Below are positions 34,775-47,984 of a stretch of 64,000 nucleotides of DNA, in pieces. The first letter of the stretch is position 1; the number at the start of each line of letters is the position of its first letter. This DNA comes from Thysanoteuthis rhombus (lineage: Eukaryota; Mollusca; Cephalopoda; Oegopsida; Thysanoteuthidae), in assembly GCA_963457665.1 (NCBI GenBank), contig OY735206.1:26983710-27047709 (forward strand), in the 5' to 3' direction. Below the pieces are notes generated by a model. That model made no database searches. It had not been told where the DNA came from and saw only the letters and a program-made list of their open reading frames with translations. Both the position numbers and the translations under genes were made by a program.

Positions 34775-35195
34775 TCATCGTAGGTATAGTAATGATTGAA
34801 AAGCATGAGATGTTGACCAAATGATTTGATCCTCAATGGGCTGCCCATAACTGAAGTTTTTTTTTTTTTTAATTAAGCTAAACTAAGTGCTGAATGAATA
34901 TGCTTGATGGTTACAAAGTTTAGTTTAGTTTTATAAATTTAGGCACAATAATAATGGTAACAATCACAATTGTGTTAACCATTACTGCACTAATTAGAAA
35001 ACTAAGGATTACATGAAACGTTTGTGAGATTCACTTAAATACTAGTTTCACAATATTAGCATGACATATCGAAACCTTACACTAACTAAACCGATTCTGG
35101 AGTTGAAAATGAAATTATTGAAATTATTGAACTCCTCGGGGACTTTACAAAATCCCTGAGAATTTCACGAAATCACTAGTTACTCAATCGCTCAA
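34775..35195 (+). repeat. Dispersed repeat family C, copy 1
   Basis: Shares an ordered set of words with 40077-40365: GTAATG near the start, GATCCTCA(C/A)TGGG, GAATATGCTTGAT, a TGTTAAC segment, and an end with AATTTCACGAAATCA and a (T/C)CAATC terminus. No coding capacity. It is probably a non-autonomous mobile element. Confidence 0.5.
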
Positions 35196-35500
35196 CAAGA
35201 GACGGAAACGATCGTTTCTCTACTATCCACTTTAACCACGCGCTTCTATTTTATGTGGGTTTTGCCTTCCATACTTGCAACAACCTAACATTGTCGTTTC
35301 ACAATGACCTTGAACTAGTTTCTTTGTATTCAATTTTTTTCTACGGCTAATTTTCTTTGGATAGTGTAAAGTCTATTTCCCTTGTTTTAACACCAACTCA
35401 TAGATTGCATTGTTATGTTTGCTGATATGTTCATAATTGAATACACACCTGATGGGTATATCGATAAGAAAAAATGTCACGTACAAAAATAAAGAGCAGA
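35196..35500. other. Non-coding spacer
   Basis: Nothing recognised between repeat family C and the CA/TA microsatellite. Confidence 0.5.
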
Positions 35501-35529
35501 ACACACACACACACACACACACACACACG

Positions 35530-35612
<83 letters not shown>
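35501..35612. repeat. (CA)n(TA)n microsatellite
   Basis: A CA run passes into a TA run of about 80 bp. Ile-Tyr and Thr-His frames across it are artefacts. Further GT tracts lie at about 35810-35833 and 35884-35914. Confidence 0.95.
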
Positions 35613-35613
<1 letters not shown>

Positions 35614-35799
35614 TGTATGCATGTGTGTGTATGCAAACATATACATTTGGATATACAGATATATTACACCGTCATGTATCATAAGAAAAATTATATAATA
35701 TCACGTTGAATAATGTTTTGATACATCACTTTCAAATGTTTTTTAATAAGTTTTCAATTAAATGATAACCAAATTATATACACACACAAATGTATATTC

Positions 35800-35831
<32 letters not shown>

Positions 35832-35877
35832 ATTTATTTCAAGTTTGAAATATACTTATATTCATATATATTTATAA

Positions 35878-35914
<37 letters not shown>

Positions 35915-35916
<2 letters not shown>

Positions 35917-37954
35917 CGATTCTGTATTCCAAATTTCAACGTCAAAAATTGTTACTTCATTCCTGAAGAATCTGACACATTTTATTTCGAGTCACTTCAG
36001 GATTGTCGAGTTGAAGAATAACCTTTATTATTCACTAAGTTCTTTGGACGAGGGTCCTGGTTTTGATTGTTTTTACCGCAACGTTCAGTCTCTCGAACCC
36101 CTTGGCCTAATTCAGGTGTTTGTTTTGGTAATTATCTATTATTAGTTAATCAACTGATATAGATTCACATTTTGTTGTCTATTTCTGGCAGTACTATCTC
36201 GTATTGGTATTTCTTACATTGAATAAAAACTTAAGTTCGAAATTCTATGAAGGTTACCGACAAAAGACAAACACTGGAAGAAGGCCGACGTGTACTACAG
36301 TCAGAACGTTGTAGTAAAAACAACCAACAAGTTCAAAAATTCAGAAATCGATATTGATGATTCCCCATCTTCTGAACTCTGAACAGACTTAAAATGAAAA
36401 GTGTAAATTCATTGGGCATGACATAACGATTGTGGACGTTAGATCTACTGAGGTAAGATAACATTCAAAATGTTGAGAGAGTAAATGAAATGGACATAAT
36501 TCTGATAAGTCCAGTAAGTAATAATTTTACGTCGGATATAAACCCTGTGGATCTTCTTTTCGTCAATATCTGTTGAGCAATTGGACAGGCCACTCGTCCC
36601 AATTAATCGCACAATAGGGTTCAGCTACGTTCTTGCTTCCGTGGGCCCGATCGCCTATCAGTACGTGGACAAGGGCCAACGTATGTTTTAAAAACTTTAC
36701 AATTATCCATACGAATGACCCTCGTAGTTATATGTAGCCTCAAATCGAATAACGCATTTTAAAGAATCGCTTTTGCTTACCTAAGAATGTCCAAAGTAAT
36801 CATCAAAATCAACAAAGCCTCAATTTATTTAAATCAAAGTATCTTTTGAATCAATTAAAAAGACATAGAAAATTTAAAACATGAAAATTGACACAATATC
36901 AAAATATTTGCTTGCAGACCAGAGAAAATCCTTTAAGCAGACCGGATCCAGCCCTCAGGCAGTAAGTTGCAACCTCCCCGACCCTCAAGTCATATAACTT
37001 AACCCAGCAACATTCTTCAACACAGACAAATTATAGCCTTTGGTCTTTTCTCACTTCCTGAACCATTCTTTGTTGTTTCATCTATTTTCTTCATTATTTT
37101 CTATCGAGCCGGCCGACCTCGACCCCAACACTATTCTTCTTGTCTCAAAGACAATTCTCCAAGACAATTTGTTCCTTTCCTCGGTGTTGCTTCATAAATA
37201 TATTTCTTTCTTTCTTTCACACACATACACTAATCTTTTTGTGGTCCGGTGAACTATTTGTTCTTTTCATCTGATTGATATTTTAAAGGCATTATTTCTT
37301 TCTTTTTCCGCATTCAGACTCATCAAACCACCGAACTTTACAAAAAGTTCCTCTAACCCCCTTCATTTTCATTGACTTTTTTGCTGCCCTCGGGATAGTA
37401 TTAGAAAAATCCCGGAAATTACAGAAATCAAGAGAAAAAGAAAAACGAAAACCAGACTAAGACAAGGATTTTCCTTTGGCAACAAGAATGTCTATACAAT
37501 TTTCTGTACAAACAAATTGAGATTTCAAAGAATTCCTTGGAAACTAAAATGGCGGAAAGTGGTGAGAAACCGTTGAGGCAAAAAACTGGCTCCCTCCATG
37601 AATTCTTCCTTAATTATTTTTCTCTAAAAGCAATACATTGCTCCAGCAATTTTTTTTTCGTTGGAAAAGATTCTAAGGGAGATAACTACCGGCAAAAATC
37701 TCCATCTTTGATTAAGTGAGAGCTGTTTTTTTTTCTTTTCTTTTTTTCTTAACGTAAAAAAAAATGTACGCAGCTAGTTTATAAAACCCTCCTTTTGGAA
37801 CATCATTTGAAGGACTTCTTTGAATGGCGGCTTTTTTTCTTAATTTGAAATATTCCATTAGTTTATATTTCTTCTCAATGATTTCGAAATGCATGTTAAA
37901 AGAGCATTTAGGCTATAAATCTTGGTAACAATGATTCTTTGTAAACGTTTATTT
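35915..37954. other. Non-coding stretch, nothing firm
   Basis: The AAGGGAGATAAC word is at 37675-37686. Short frames (35888-36145, 37040-37252, 37537-37719) lack motifs and splice context. Confidence 0.45.
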
Positions 37955-38360
37955 TTCCGGAAATAAGCAGAATATATCTTTCCAAACTAAGGAAGTCAAA
38001 AAACGGAAATCAACAAAAAAATGCGAACATTGAAACAGTATAAGTGGTGAGAAGTTGTTAAGAGAGAGATCAAAAATTCAAAATTGAGAGTATTCTTGGA
38101 AAGAAGTACGCAGAATATACCTTTTCAAATTAGAGATGTCAAAATGGAAGCAAAAAACATTCCAGGAGTGCAACAATGATAGAGAGATCGGGAGAAATTG
38201 AAACGCTCGAGAGAGAGAGGGGGGGGGGGAGAGAGAATTTGAATTGAAAACTGTGGCCTGAAAGTAAGTACACAGAATATCCTTTTTCAAAGTACAGAAA
38301 TCAAGATGAAAAAATGTCAAAAAATGTAAAATGGAGACATTGATACGCTATAAATAGAAA
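37955..38360. repeat. Diverged tandem repeat, unit about 145-160 bp
   Basis: CAGAATATA-type words at 37968, 38111 and 38273 are each followed by a pyrimidine-rich CTTTTTCAAA word and a GTCAAAA or ATCAAGA word. A GA-rich patch with a run of nine or ten G lies at about 38205-38235 inside the second unit. About three units are visible; similarity is modest. Confidence 0.5.
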
Positions 38361-39273
38361 GATTGAAAAAAAATCGGAAGTTTGATTGGAAGGAAGAAAA
38401 ATTACGAAGCGAAGCATATGTATTTAAGAAAATGAACTTGAACAGCAATTATAAGAGAAAAGGAACGTTATATTTTGGAAACCAAGTAGCAGGAAAGAGT
38501 TTCAGAGAAAAAGAAAGAGATTTTAGCTGTAATTTCACAAAACGATTGATGCTGCTCCTGGTACTCCTCTGTGAATACAATGAAAAATAATGGAGCCCTC
38601 AAGAGGAAAAAAAATGATTAATTTTCTTTTAGTGACGTGGAAAGGGTGTAACTTTAATCATTACTTACTCCAGTTTATCATAACATTCAAATCACTTATA
38701 TGAATTAAAGAGTTAACGAAGAGCAACCAACACATTTAGATGATCACGTACTACAAATTTTAGCTGGAAGAATTAGATAAAATATGATCATAAGAGGAAG
38801 AGATAACGAAAAAATATTTTTATTAGAGACCAAAAACAAGTATTGATCTAGTTTACAATCAAAAGACGAAAAAAAGAAAGGTATGGAAAATGTATCTTGA
38901 ATTTGAGGAAAAATGCTCGAGGGAAATTTTATGCTTTATCACAGGATATAAAGAATAAAAAATACAGATATTCGTTTCCCTGAAAAAAGATTGCAAAAAG
39001 ATTTACAGCGAATCCATTTGAGAGTCCAAAGTCTAAAGAATACCTGTAACAATATTTCCCTAAAAAATGATGAAAATGTGCTGCTCTGTTTTCGGTATAC
39101 GACTGAAAAAAAATCTGGCTTGTACGAAGGCGTTCCTAACATTTGGCACATAAATAAAGATTATTCCAAAGAGCAGACGATAAAAAAAGATTTGTACAAA
39201 TCAATGATTATTTCTTCAGAACCAAGAACGGAAATATCAAACAGGAATGTCAAAGGACAAATATGAAGGCCAC

Positions 39274-39278
<5 letters not shown>
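38361..39278. other. Non-coding stretch, purine-rich
   Basis: A-rich on the plus strand; Lys-rich frames such as 38363-38590 and 38991-39266 reflect composition. No motif. Confidence 0.45.

Positions 39279-39338
<60 letters not shown>
39279..39338. repeat. (TA)n(TG)n microsatellite
   Basis: A TA run passes directly into TG dinucleotides. Confidence 0.95.
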
Positions 39339-39339
<1 letters not shown>

Positions 39340-39969
39340 GAGTGCAAAAATCATACAATGCATTCCAGAGAGCTTATTTCTAAAATTGAAAGAATTTGTA
39401 CAAAATTTTTTTTTTAAATTTAGATTTATGATTTTTCTATTTTCCAAATAGCACAGGTCTATTCTAAGAAGAACAAAAAAAGGTATGAATCTATTGAGAG
39501 ATGTTCCTGATTTAGAAGGCAGCATAAGCAACTTTTTGAAATAGGGAACGCTGACCTAAGGAAGAGACGGAAAGAGGAAGAAGGAGAGAGAGAAAAGGAG
39601 AAGGGGAGCAAGGGGAGACGGAACGAGAGGGGTGCCATGCTAACTTGGAGAGCAAGGATAAAACAATGATAAATAAAACTCTGAAACCGAAATATAAAAT
39701 CAAATTTCAATGTCTGAGCTGAAGAGAGATGTATGCAGAGGATGACGCCTTTTTAAGGGACTGGAATCAAAGAGAGAGCTTTATATCAGAAACTCAACAA
39801 GAAAATCCAAGAATTTGGTTTCCATGTTCTGAGACAAAGAGAGGGGAGAGTGTAAGGGAAATTATTGATAAATGATACAAAGCACAAACCTCAGAGTATA
39901 AAAATGAATTCAATATTGTCTTGATCTCGTTCATGTATGTTATAATCTCGTGCCTTTTCTTCATACTAA
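39339..39969. other. Non-coding stretch with a GA/AG-rich tract
   Basis: A purine-rich segment lies at 39556-39630 (GGAAGAAGGAGAGAG type). No gene supported. Confidence 0.5.
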
Positions 39970-40365
39970 TATTAGAGCAAAATTGTGAAACTGGTGATTT
40001 CCTGCAATCCCTAGAGTTTTAGGAAAATTCTAGAATATTTCAGATATTTCAGGAAATATTTAGTTTCTCAATCCGTGCAGTAATGGGTAACAAACTTGCT
40101 GTGCTGATCATTACAACTGTAATTGAATTCGATCCTCACTGGGTACTCCACCACTAACGGTATATACATCGTGAATAATAAATCAGAATATGCTTGATAT
40201 TTACTTAATCTAACATAGATCTAACTCATTACAGTCGTGATGGTCACCAGCACAGGCCTGTTAACAATTTCAACATTGATTGTAAAACAGGAGATTTCAC
40301 GAAAATCTTCGGGAATTTTATAGAATATTTAAGGATTTCATGAAACAGTTTGTTTCGCAATCTTA
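39970..40365 (+). repeat. Dispersed repeat family C, 3' piece plus copy 2
   Basis: 39970-40075 resembles the 3' end of family C (GATTTCCTGCAATCCC ... TTTCTCAATC). It is followed at once by a second copy, 40077-40365, starting GTAATGGGTAAC and ending TTTCATGAAAC ... GCAATC. So two elements, or a duplicated end, lie head to tail. Confidence 0.5.
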
Positions 40366-40388
40366 CCCTTATAAAAAATGAATACTGA

Positions 40389-40443
40389 TTATCCGAACAA
40401 GATAGGCAGGGGGTATACTGTTCGGATAATAGATTGTTCGGAT
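40389..40443. repeat. Inverted repeat resembling pogo/Tigger DNA-transposon ends
   Basis: TTATCCGAACA (40389-40399) is the exact reverse complement of TGTTCGGATAA (40419-40429), with 19 bases between. A further TTGTTCGGAT follows at 40434. TTCGGATAA-type ends are typical of pogo/Tigger-like elements. No transposase is present, so at most this is a terminal relic or a MITE. Confidence 0.35.
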
Positions 40444-41199
40444 CACAGATCCAATCATAAAAGATTGAGCAATGCTGAAAAAGTGTGCGTAAAATATGTC
40501 CGAAGTGTATGATTTCGTTATATCAATAACATGTATAGAAACACAAGATATTCTTTGAAGGATCATGATATTTTGATTCATTAATACTAATTCATGCGCT
40601 GAATTGAGACACCACTTCACGGGTTTTCATGTACTTCAGCTTGTCTTAATCTTCTATTTCTAGATGCTTTTAAGTTCGAACTTTTCTGTAATCATATTTA
40701 TGTAAGATACGCTAGCAACTCTGGTAGCTATTGTAGTCACTAACTGACACACCGAAATGTGCATTATTCCCCTTCGCTCAGTCGTGCCGGTTTAGATTCT
40801 ATTTATTTGAATATACGTGTTTTCGTTACGCCCAAAACGATATTCACACGATGATAAAGTGAGTATTATTTTTCTCTGATAGATAAGTAATATTTCGATG
40901 AATTAAATGCGTAAGATTCAAATAACATTCAGTATCTCAATATTTTGTAATACATTTGCTACTTCTTGAGTACATTTCTTGTGAAGCTAGATGTTTTTAG
41001 CTATTTTGGACTCATTCGTAAATGTAAAATTCAAGTTGGCAACACTGCTCTTGCTATACTTCCTGTCAGGGAAAGATTTAGCACACCTATGGTGCGATTT
41101 TCTAGCTTGTTTATATTTAAAGATCACGTAAAGATAAGTTACAGTACAATTGATGAATAAATCCTTAATTAAACAGTTATTTTCATTTAAATATTGACT
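40444..41199. other. Non-coding stretch, nothing recognised
   Basis: A 64-codon frame at 40966-41160 overlaps one on the opposite strand; neither has support. Confidence 0.5.
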
Positions 41200-41720
41200 G
41201 AAAAGCACTGCGTGGACACACAGGGATCAATCGTTGTGATGTCCTACAGATGCCTGATATTCTTACTACATGACCAGCGTATTGTCATTCGATTTCTCTA
41301 ATGGATTCTATGAAATCCCTGGACTCTGTTTTTCTTGATATACTCTGTGGCCTTCCGATTTCATGTGATATTGAGCATGATTCCATCTTGTGCACGTTGT
41401 AGGGTTCTCAGTTTGATGGACAATCTTTTGATTACGTTCTATGTTTCAGCCTTATCGGTCAATATCGGAGATGCATCGATTGTATACCCATCCATTCAGA
41501 ACTAATAGGATTTGCTTGTTCTTCAAGGTTGAGCTTGCCCTTCCGGAAACATTCCATCCTAGAGTGATTCTTTGCTTGATTTCTTCTTTTAAGGATTTCA
41601 TGGAAATTCGTTGTCCGAGGTAGATGCCATGGTGTACTTTTTTCGGCTTTGTGTTTTCTACATCGCTGTCTTTGTTTTCAACGTGTTTGAGATTGGAATA
41701 TTCCAGTTTTGCATTTTTTT
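41200..41720 (-). mobile_element. RTE-like LINE, C-terminal and 3' remnant
   Basis: The plus strand carries the reverse complement of the family tail in the same order as 53820-54260: a decayed GGGATCAATCGTTGTGATG, then ACATGACCAGCG, GGTTCTCAGTTTGATGG, GGTTGAGCTTGCCCTTC and TTTCATGGAAATTCGTTG. Read on the minus strand these are the YLG-type thumb block, the tail after it and the 3' end. Stops and indels are present, and no trinucleotide tail is visible. Confidence 0.78.
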
Positions 41721-42132
41721 AGAAACTGATTTATCATAAAGAGTGCATAGCTTGAAACAACAAATGGAGAATAATTCTAACGGCAAAATTCTCGCTATTG
41801 AGGATGTTACAAGCAAAGCACACTGTATTAGTCAGCATGATTTCGTATCAAACCATCTATACTTTGAGATTCAATGAGAATCGCACCCATTAACATCAAC
41901 ATCTACCCCTGTCCCTCTATACCGATATTTGTAGATGCTATCTTTAGATGATGACGTCTTGTAGGTTTAATAAAAGTAAATCTTGGGCTTTTTGGCATAT
42001 AATACGGAATGGAGATATCAGAATGCTTACAGTAGGGATTTTAATTTCGATGTTCTGCAATTTTAGGTGAATTGTCGAAATAAACAATCAATAGCACAGC
42101 AATTCCAATACATTGATTATATAAATATACAA
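41721..42132. other. Non-coding spacer
   Basis: Nothing recognised. Confidence 0.5.
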
Positions 42133-42192
42133 ACACACACACACACACACACACATACACACACATATATATATATGTATATATATATATAT
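42133..42192. repeat. (CA)n(TA)n microsatellite
   Basis: A CA run passes into a TA run with one TG interruption. Confidence 0.93.
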
Positions 42193-44449
42193 TCCTGCAT
42201 CAGCCCAATGTTCCTTAATCGCTTGTTCTATTAACGCCGTCTAGGCCAAGTAATACATTGTCCACGTAATGTCGGGATATTATTTTAAGTTGGAGTTTCA
42301 ATGTAATATAAAGCACTTTATAATCAAATATATACGTAAATGTAGAGTTATTGTTCGGGTTATTGAGAATATGGAAATGGAATGATAGAAAGCATCTCGG
42401 AATCATTATTGTTAAGATAAGTGCTTGATGCATTTTGTTCGCAGGCCGAGCGAAAAAAAGATGTGTTTGGTAAAGAAGACCTAATCGTCAGCCACCAAAA
42501 AACTTATGCACACATATCATAGCCTAACCACACACGCGCACCCTTTTTCTGGCCTACTCTTCTGCGTCGGCTGGAACCATTTTTGAAGGGATATTCTTAT
42601 TTCTTCCCACATTAAGCCCGACCTTGTGTCATATATTGCTGTGGTGGGACAGTAGATAAATAGCACATACACACACACTTACACACACTCACATACACAA
42701 ACACATACGAGTATCAAAAAACAACTAATGTTATATAACTTTTACATAACATCATTACGATTTTAGACATGAACATTAATTATATAGGTAAGAACCACAG
42801 ATAACTCTGTTCAGTTGCACTTTTGACCAAGGTCTTTTTGGGGCGGACGCCAAGGTTTCTTCAACCAAGCATTTCTGTTTTTGCTTTTAAAATGTGTCAT
42901 TGATTTTTTCTATCCACTCAGCATCGGAAGAAGTTTTTGATACAAACAAAATACATAAGGCACTAATTTTCAGTATAAAAATTGTTAGATGTGACTAAAT
43001 TAGATATTTTCAGTCCTGTATTGTCTGTTACATCCTCCAACTTGACGGATATTTTCTATAGCCACTCAACGAAGACTCACAAACGCATACACATACATAA
43101 GAATATAGATATATATAAATAGATGAATAAATTCCTCAACGAAGGTTCCATGAATTTAAGAGGAGAGTGAAAAAAGGGAAGCAAAGTCTTTATATGCAAT
43201 CTTTACGTAGTAAGAGCATTATATCAAAATATTCTTATACATTTCTAAATGACAAACGAATATCCCGGTTGATAAATCAAACTAGGTCTGAGACAGAGAA
43301 AATAAACAGAAAAATTTCAGAAAAAAATCCATACAACATAGAAAAAAAATCAACTAAAACTCGATGGATCAATATAAGAAAGGCCATAGACTGGTTTACA
43401 AACATACCAGTTGCTTTTACCATGAAATTGATTTTCGAGAAATCAATTTTATTCTTCTTCGTTCTTTAAAACGTTTGTCAGGTTAAAGGAGTTAGAGGAT
43501 TAACTGGAGTCAGTCGGCGTAAATCAAACTGGCGTGAAAACCGAACAAAAACCTAAAGACAGGATTCAAGTAATGAAAACTAAACCGGGGGAGAGAATTA
43601 CGGAGAGAAAATAATATAAACGGAAAGAAAAAATGAATTTTCCAGTAAATAGTGAACTAGTAACTTGATTTACAAAATCATAAAAAGAATTCTATGATCA
43701 AACATTGGATGTCATTGAAGTGGCTACCTTATCGATTGCAGGCTCAATTTTTTCAGCGTTTATGATATATATAAATATAAAAGATTATGAGGGATTCTCA
43801 GTAATGCCCAGGGATTATTTACAACACAATACAATCTAGTTGTTGTTGCGAACACTCGGGCAGGTCTTGTGCTGACTCCCGAGCAAACCTGCGCACACCC
43901 TGATGCACTGTTGGACTGGTAAATGAAGTTCGCACAGCTTTTCCTAAGACCGTTCTTGAAACGTTTGAAAAGGGAAAATCGGATTCGTAATTCTGATAAT
44001 ACTAAATTCACAAAAATACTCTTTCGATCCTAAATGATATTTGGCAATCTTTCGTCTTGCAGAGGCGAATTTTTTTAGAAACGTCAAAATCAAAGTACAG
44101 ATGTAGAAAAGGGCAAAAATAAATCAACTCAATTGAAATCATACAAATGGTCTGTTGTACTATTGATATTGTAAACTACCATGCGCTCACTCATTCAATG
44201 TGGAAAAAACGCACAGGAATTGCAGATGACTGATGTTTCAGTAATTGCAGTCCTATACCTCAACTGCTAATGGCAATAAATTCCATTCTTCACACAATTT
44301 ATCCTTTTACTTGGAGTTACAGAAAAACATTTCTGTCTGTTTCTATGTCTCTGTGTCTCTAACTTGACTTGATTGGAAGCGTGAAGAAACTGTGTTGCTT
44401 ATTTTGTTCCATTAAGTATAATCAAAGTTATCAGCGCATTTAGTGGACG
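42193..44449. other. Non-coding stretch, nothing recognised
   Basis: The 100-codon frame at 43167-43469 is A-rich with Lys/Ile/Asn bias and no motif. A less AT-rich patch at 43850-43925 contains two CTCGGG/CCCGAG words. A CA-rich patch lies at 42665-42705. Confidence 0.45.
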
Positions 44450-44454
44450 GCAGA

Positions 44455-44705
44455 CTAGCTATTCCAGCCGCGGGCAATGGGTTAATTTTAATTCCGATCT
44501 CCTCTTATTGATCAGCTCGAGAGGTATACTCAAATTAAATTCTGGATTGCTTGACAGCTGGAATACTTGACCAATCAACTTTTTTCCGGGAGAGAATAAA
44601 CCAATTTTGCTTACACAAGTTCCTTCATTTCCGACGGATCCTGATTACGGTGACTGAACTCATTTTTGACTTTATACAGCTTTAATATAGTTTTATATCT
44701 TTTGG
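44455..44705 (+). repeat. Segment related to 45285-45530, member 1
   Basis: Contains GGATTGCTT, TTGACCA and then TCCTTCATTTCCGACGGATC followed by CTGATTACGGTGACTG. The matching words occur in the same order and spacing about 827 bp downstream. Confidence 0.6.
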
Positions 44706-45284
44706 GGGCCTCAACGGGGTTGTTACTGGGGGGTGGGGGTCTATGAACAGACATCTCGAAAGCCTAACAAGTGATCCATTCCACAACCTGAGATTTCCTG
44801 GATCCCTGGAGATCCAGAGAGGCACGTTTGGAAAACATTTCAAACGCATCGTGCCCATGAGTTATTTAATTTGTTGTCATTGATTCAATTTGATTCAATT
44901 ACAAAACTTCGTTTCGATTGATTATAACCTAATTATCGTGTTATCCAAAACGGCACTCCTACTCTCATTATAGAAGTAGAGGTCTATCTTTACCAATATG
45001 CAATTAAAACAAGGAAGCAATAATTTTGCTTCTTATCAATAAAGCTGTTTTTAGGAGTGAAATCACAAAAACTTACAAAAATATAAATTTCCTTGTTCAA
45101 AAGATCATCTTCATTTTCCGTGTAAAATCATCGCAGCACTTAGTGTTTTTTACACTCTCTGGACTCCCATTATTTGGGGTCTTGGAATGTTGGAATAATT
45201 TATATATAAATGGATGGTAACTGATTTTTCACGCCATTCTGGTTGATAAATTATCTTTATAAAGGACCTCTAAATCTAGATAGC

Positions 45285-45530
45285 AGGGGAATTCTGTATC
45301 AGCATTTATCCCAATCTCAACTCACCGGTCAGCTAAATAGGTGTATCGAAATTAAGTCCTTGATTGCTTCGAGGACAAATCACTTGACCATAACTTGACT
45401 AATCAGTTCTCCTCTGAACGTGAATGGACTAGTTTCTCTTTACGGGCTCCTTCATTTCCGACTGATCCTGATTATGATGATTGGACTTATTGTCGGCTCT
45501 ATACAACTGCGCTAATGACCAGCGTACTTA
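45285..45530 (+). repeat. Segment related to 44455-44705, member 2
   Basis: Has TTGATTGCTTCGAGG, CTTGACCATAAC and TCCTTCATTTCCGACTGATC followed by CTGATTATGATGATTG. A 100-codon frame at 45395-45697 crosses it, but the partner segment is not open in that frame. It is probably a duplicated or dispersed repeat rather than an exon. Confidence 0.6.
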
Positions 45531-47984
45531 ACCATAGCAGAGGTAGGCAACTAACGGCTCTTGGGCGAGATTTGGTCTGCGAAGAGAGTTTCGTAGGCTT
45601 GCAAGCAAATATTATAGTACTTTGTTTACATTTTTTTTTCAATATTTCAAATATTCTTCATATCCTTTCGGATACATTCAAAATATGCCTTGATTGAATC
45701 TTTGACTTAATCTTTGATTTAATTGAGCTCTTGGATTACTCATTGATATTGTTGGCTAAGTATAAATGATCTCTTAGCATGCATTAATCGCTGAGTTGAT
45801 GTGTAATATAATAAATATTTGAATGAAAAATCCCCATATTTCAAGCGTTTTATGGCAATTGTATGGCCAACTGTCTCTCCATTGATGCGTGATCTGACCC
45901 CCAGGAGCCAACGGGCTGCAGATAAATTTCTCAGAAAGGATTTATAGAGTTTCATGAATGTGCCTATATTAGATAAAAAAACTAGTGGTTTTGACTATTA
46001 TCTTGCCATACCCCTTGGAGCACCAAACTTGCTTCACACCCCATTGCATCTTAAACTAGAGGATGAGAATCGTAAATATGTGGAGAACATGAATTTTGAT
46101 ATATAATGATCAGGCAAAATGTGCAGAAGTTGGTTCCACACCATCGTTTGCTTGGCGTTAAAAACGGTTAACAAGTTGAAACATATAATTTATTCAGGGC
46201 TATGGAAATAAAATGTTTGTTTTTATTTCTGTTTTTCTTTCATTGGTCCTTTATTTCTTTTGATTTGGGCGCTTCCCTGACATCAAATGTGGGAGGGAGT
46301 ATGGCACTTGAAGATTTACGATCGACCTGACCTTTCCAGCAATGTTTCCATGTTCAGCAAAATGTTATGTAAATGCTAGTCAAGAGAATTACAAAAATGG
46401 TAACAAAAATTCTCAGATCTTATTGCTTGTGTTCCTTCTTCAAATCAAAATGCATCCCTAGGCGTGTAACCCTGATTTAGACCCACTAATATAATCATGA
46501 ACTGTTAGCATTTGTATGTGCTTCACTAGCCAACAAAAAGGACGATGCTCTGATTTTGGAGAAGTTTTTTCTTCATCATGAGTGGACTTGTGGTTTCGAA
46601 ATTTCATGAACCCCCTATTTTGGAGTTGACTTTATTCCCCACTGATGAAAACAATGGACATGACACCGACAATGACCTTCATCGAAATTAAAACCCTTCA
46701 ACACAACTGAGAAAGTTGAAATTTAGCATACAACCTCATTTCAACCCCACTCGAAGGTTAACAAAAATAAATAATATCATTTGATCCCGATTAGGTGACA
46801 AGCTGCCTCATTTTCCTTAATCCATATCTAAACTTACTCCAATGGGTAATTTCATGATTTTAGACAGCATTTTGACGACATTCGTCAACGTTTGTGTCCG
46901 TAAAAAGACCATCTGTTTCTCACTGAGTTAATCCTTGTTAAACATCCGAAAAATAAATAAAAATCATTGCATCTAAAATAAAACGAAAAATATCGTCTAG
47001 AAGTAATATACTTTAATCGAAAACGAAAATGTTATTATCATATAGATGACCTCTATACATAATTTTTCAATGCAGTCGAGTCTTTCTTCCTTTTTTCTGC
47101 TCGTTGTTCATTTCGTTCTTTTTTTTTTCTTTCATTTTCGTATTTTTTTTATGTCATGAATCGATTTTTAAAAGAGGAATAATATTGTTGGATGTTAAAA
47201 AAGTTTTCCTTCACCAAATCCCTCTTCCTTTCCTTTCTTGTGAACGCTTGGCGTGAAAAGAAAGGTTTTTGATGTTTACAATTCTGTTGAGATTCGTCAC
47301 AGGTGAAAATGAAGATATGTATTCATAATCCCAGTAGTTACCTCCCATACAGAGCCGATCTCAGATAATCAGCCTGTATTGTTTGCCCTTCATTGTGTTT
47401 TTCCAAGTTATACGAGGCCTGTATGGGGGATTACTTCGACTCTGGGGTGGAGAGAAACTCTAGTTTAGGTAGCAAAGTCACGAATTCAATCAGGAAGACG
47501 TAACAAATTTCTTCTGAAAATTGTTTTCATATATTTTAGTCGTCAAATGATACATGAACGAACGACATGGAATGATAGTGATGCTAATTAGGTTAACGTT
47601 TTCATCGCAATTAGCTGAAAACCATCTCAATAAGGCTGATTTCCCGCTAGTTTCCTGTGGAAGGGCTACTGATATTTAATCTGGGGAATATATATATATT
47701 CAAACAGTTCATTCCTTGCTTTGATTGTTTGAAATTTGTTTTCCTTTCGACATACTGCAAATTCATTCAAGTCCATTTCGAAAATGTTCTCATCAGGGAT
47801 AGGACAGGCTTCTGATACTCTGGGAAAATATAATGTACAGAATGTTTTCATGTTTGAGTGACTATTAGTGATACTATTTACCAGGGACTACTACTACTAT
47901 GTCATTCGCCCAACACAGAGAACTGCCCTGTCAAAGCTATGATTAACAGATTGAAAGATTTCATCATACTTTTGCACTACTTAT
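45531..47984. other. Non-coding stretch, nothing recognised
   Basis: A long AT-rich interval with only short unsupported frames and T-rich tracts (47090-47160). Confidence 0.5.

Noticed and set aside
43167..43469. 100-codon Lys/Ile/Asn-rich frame
   Set aside because: Composition follows the A-rich DNA. No motif, splice context or promoter.
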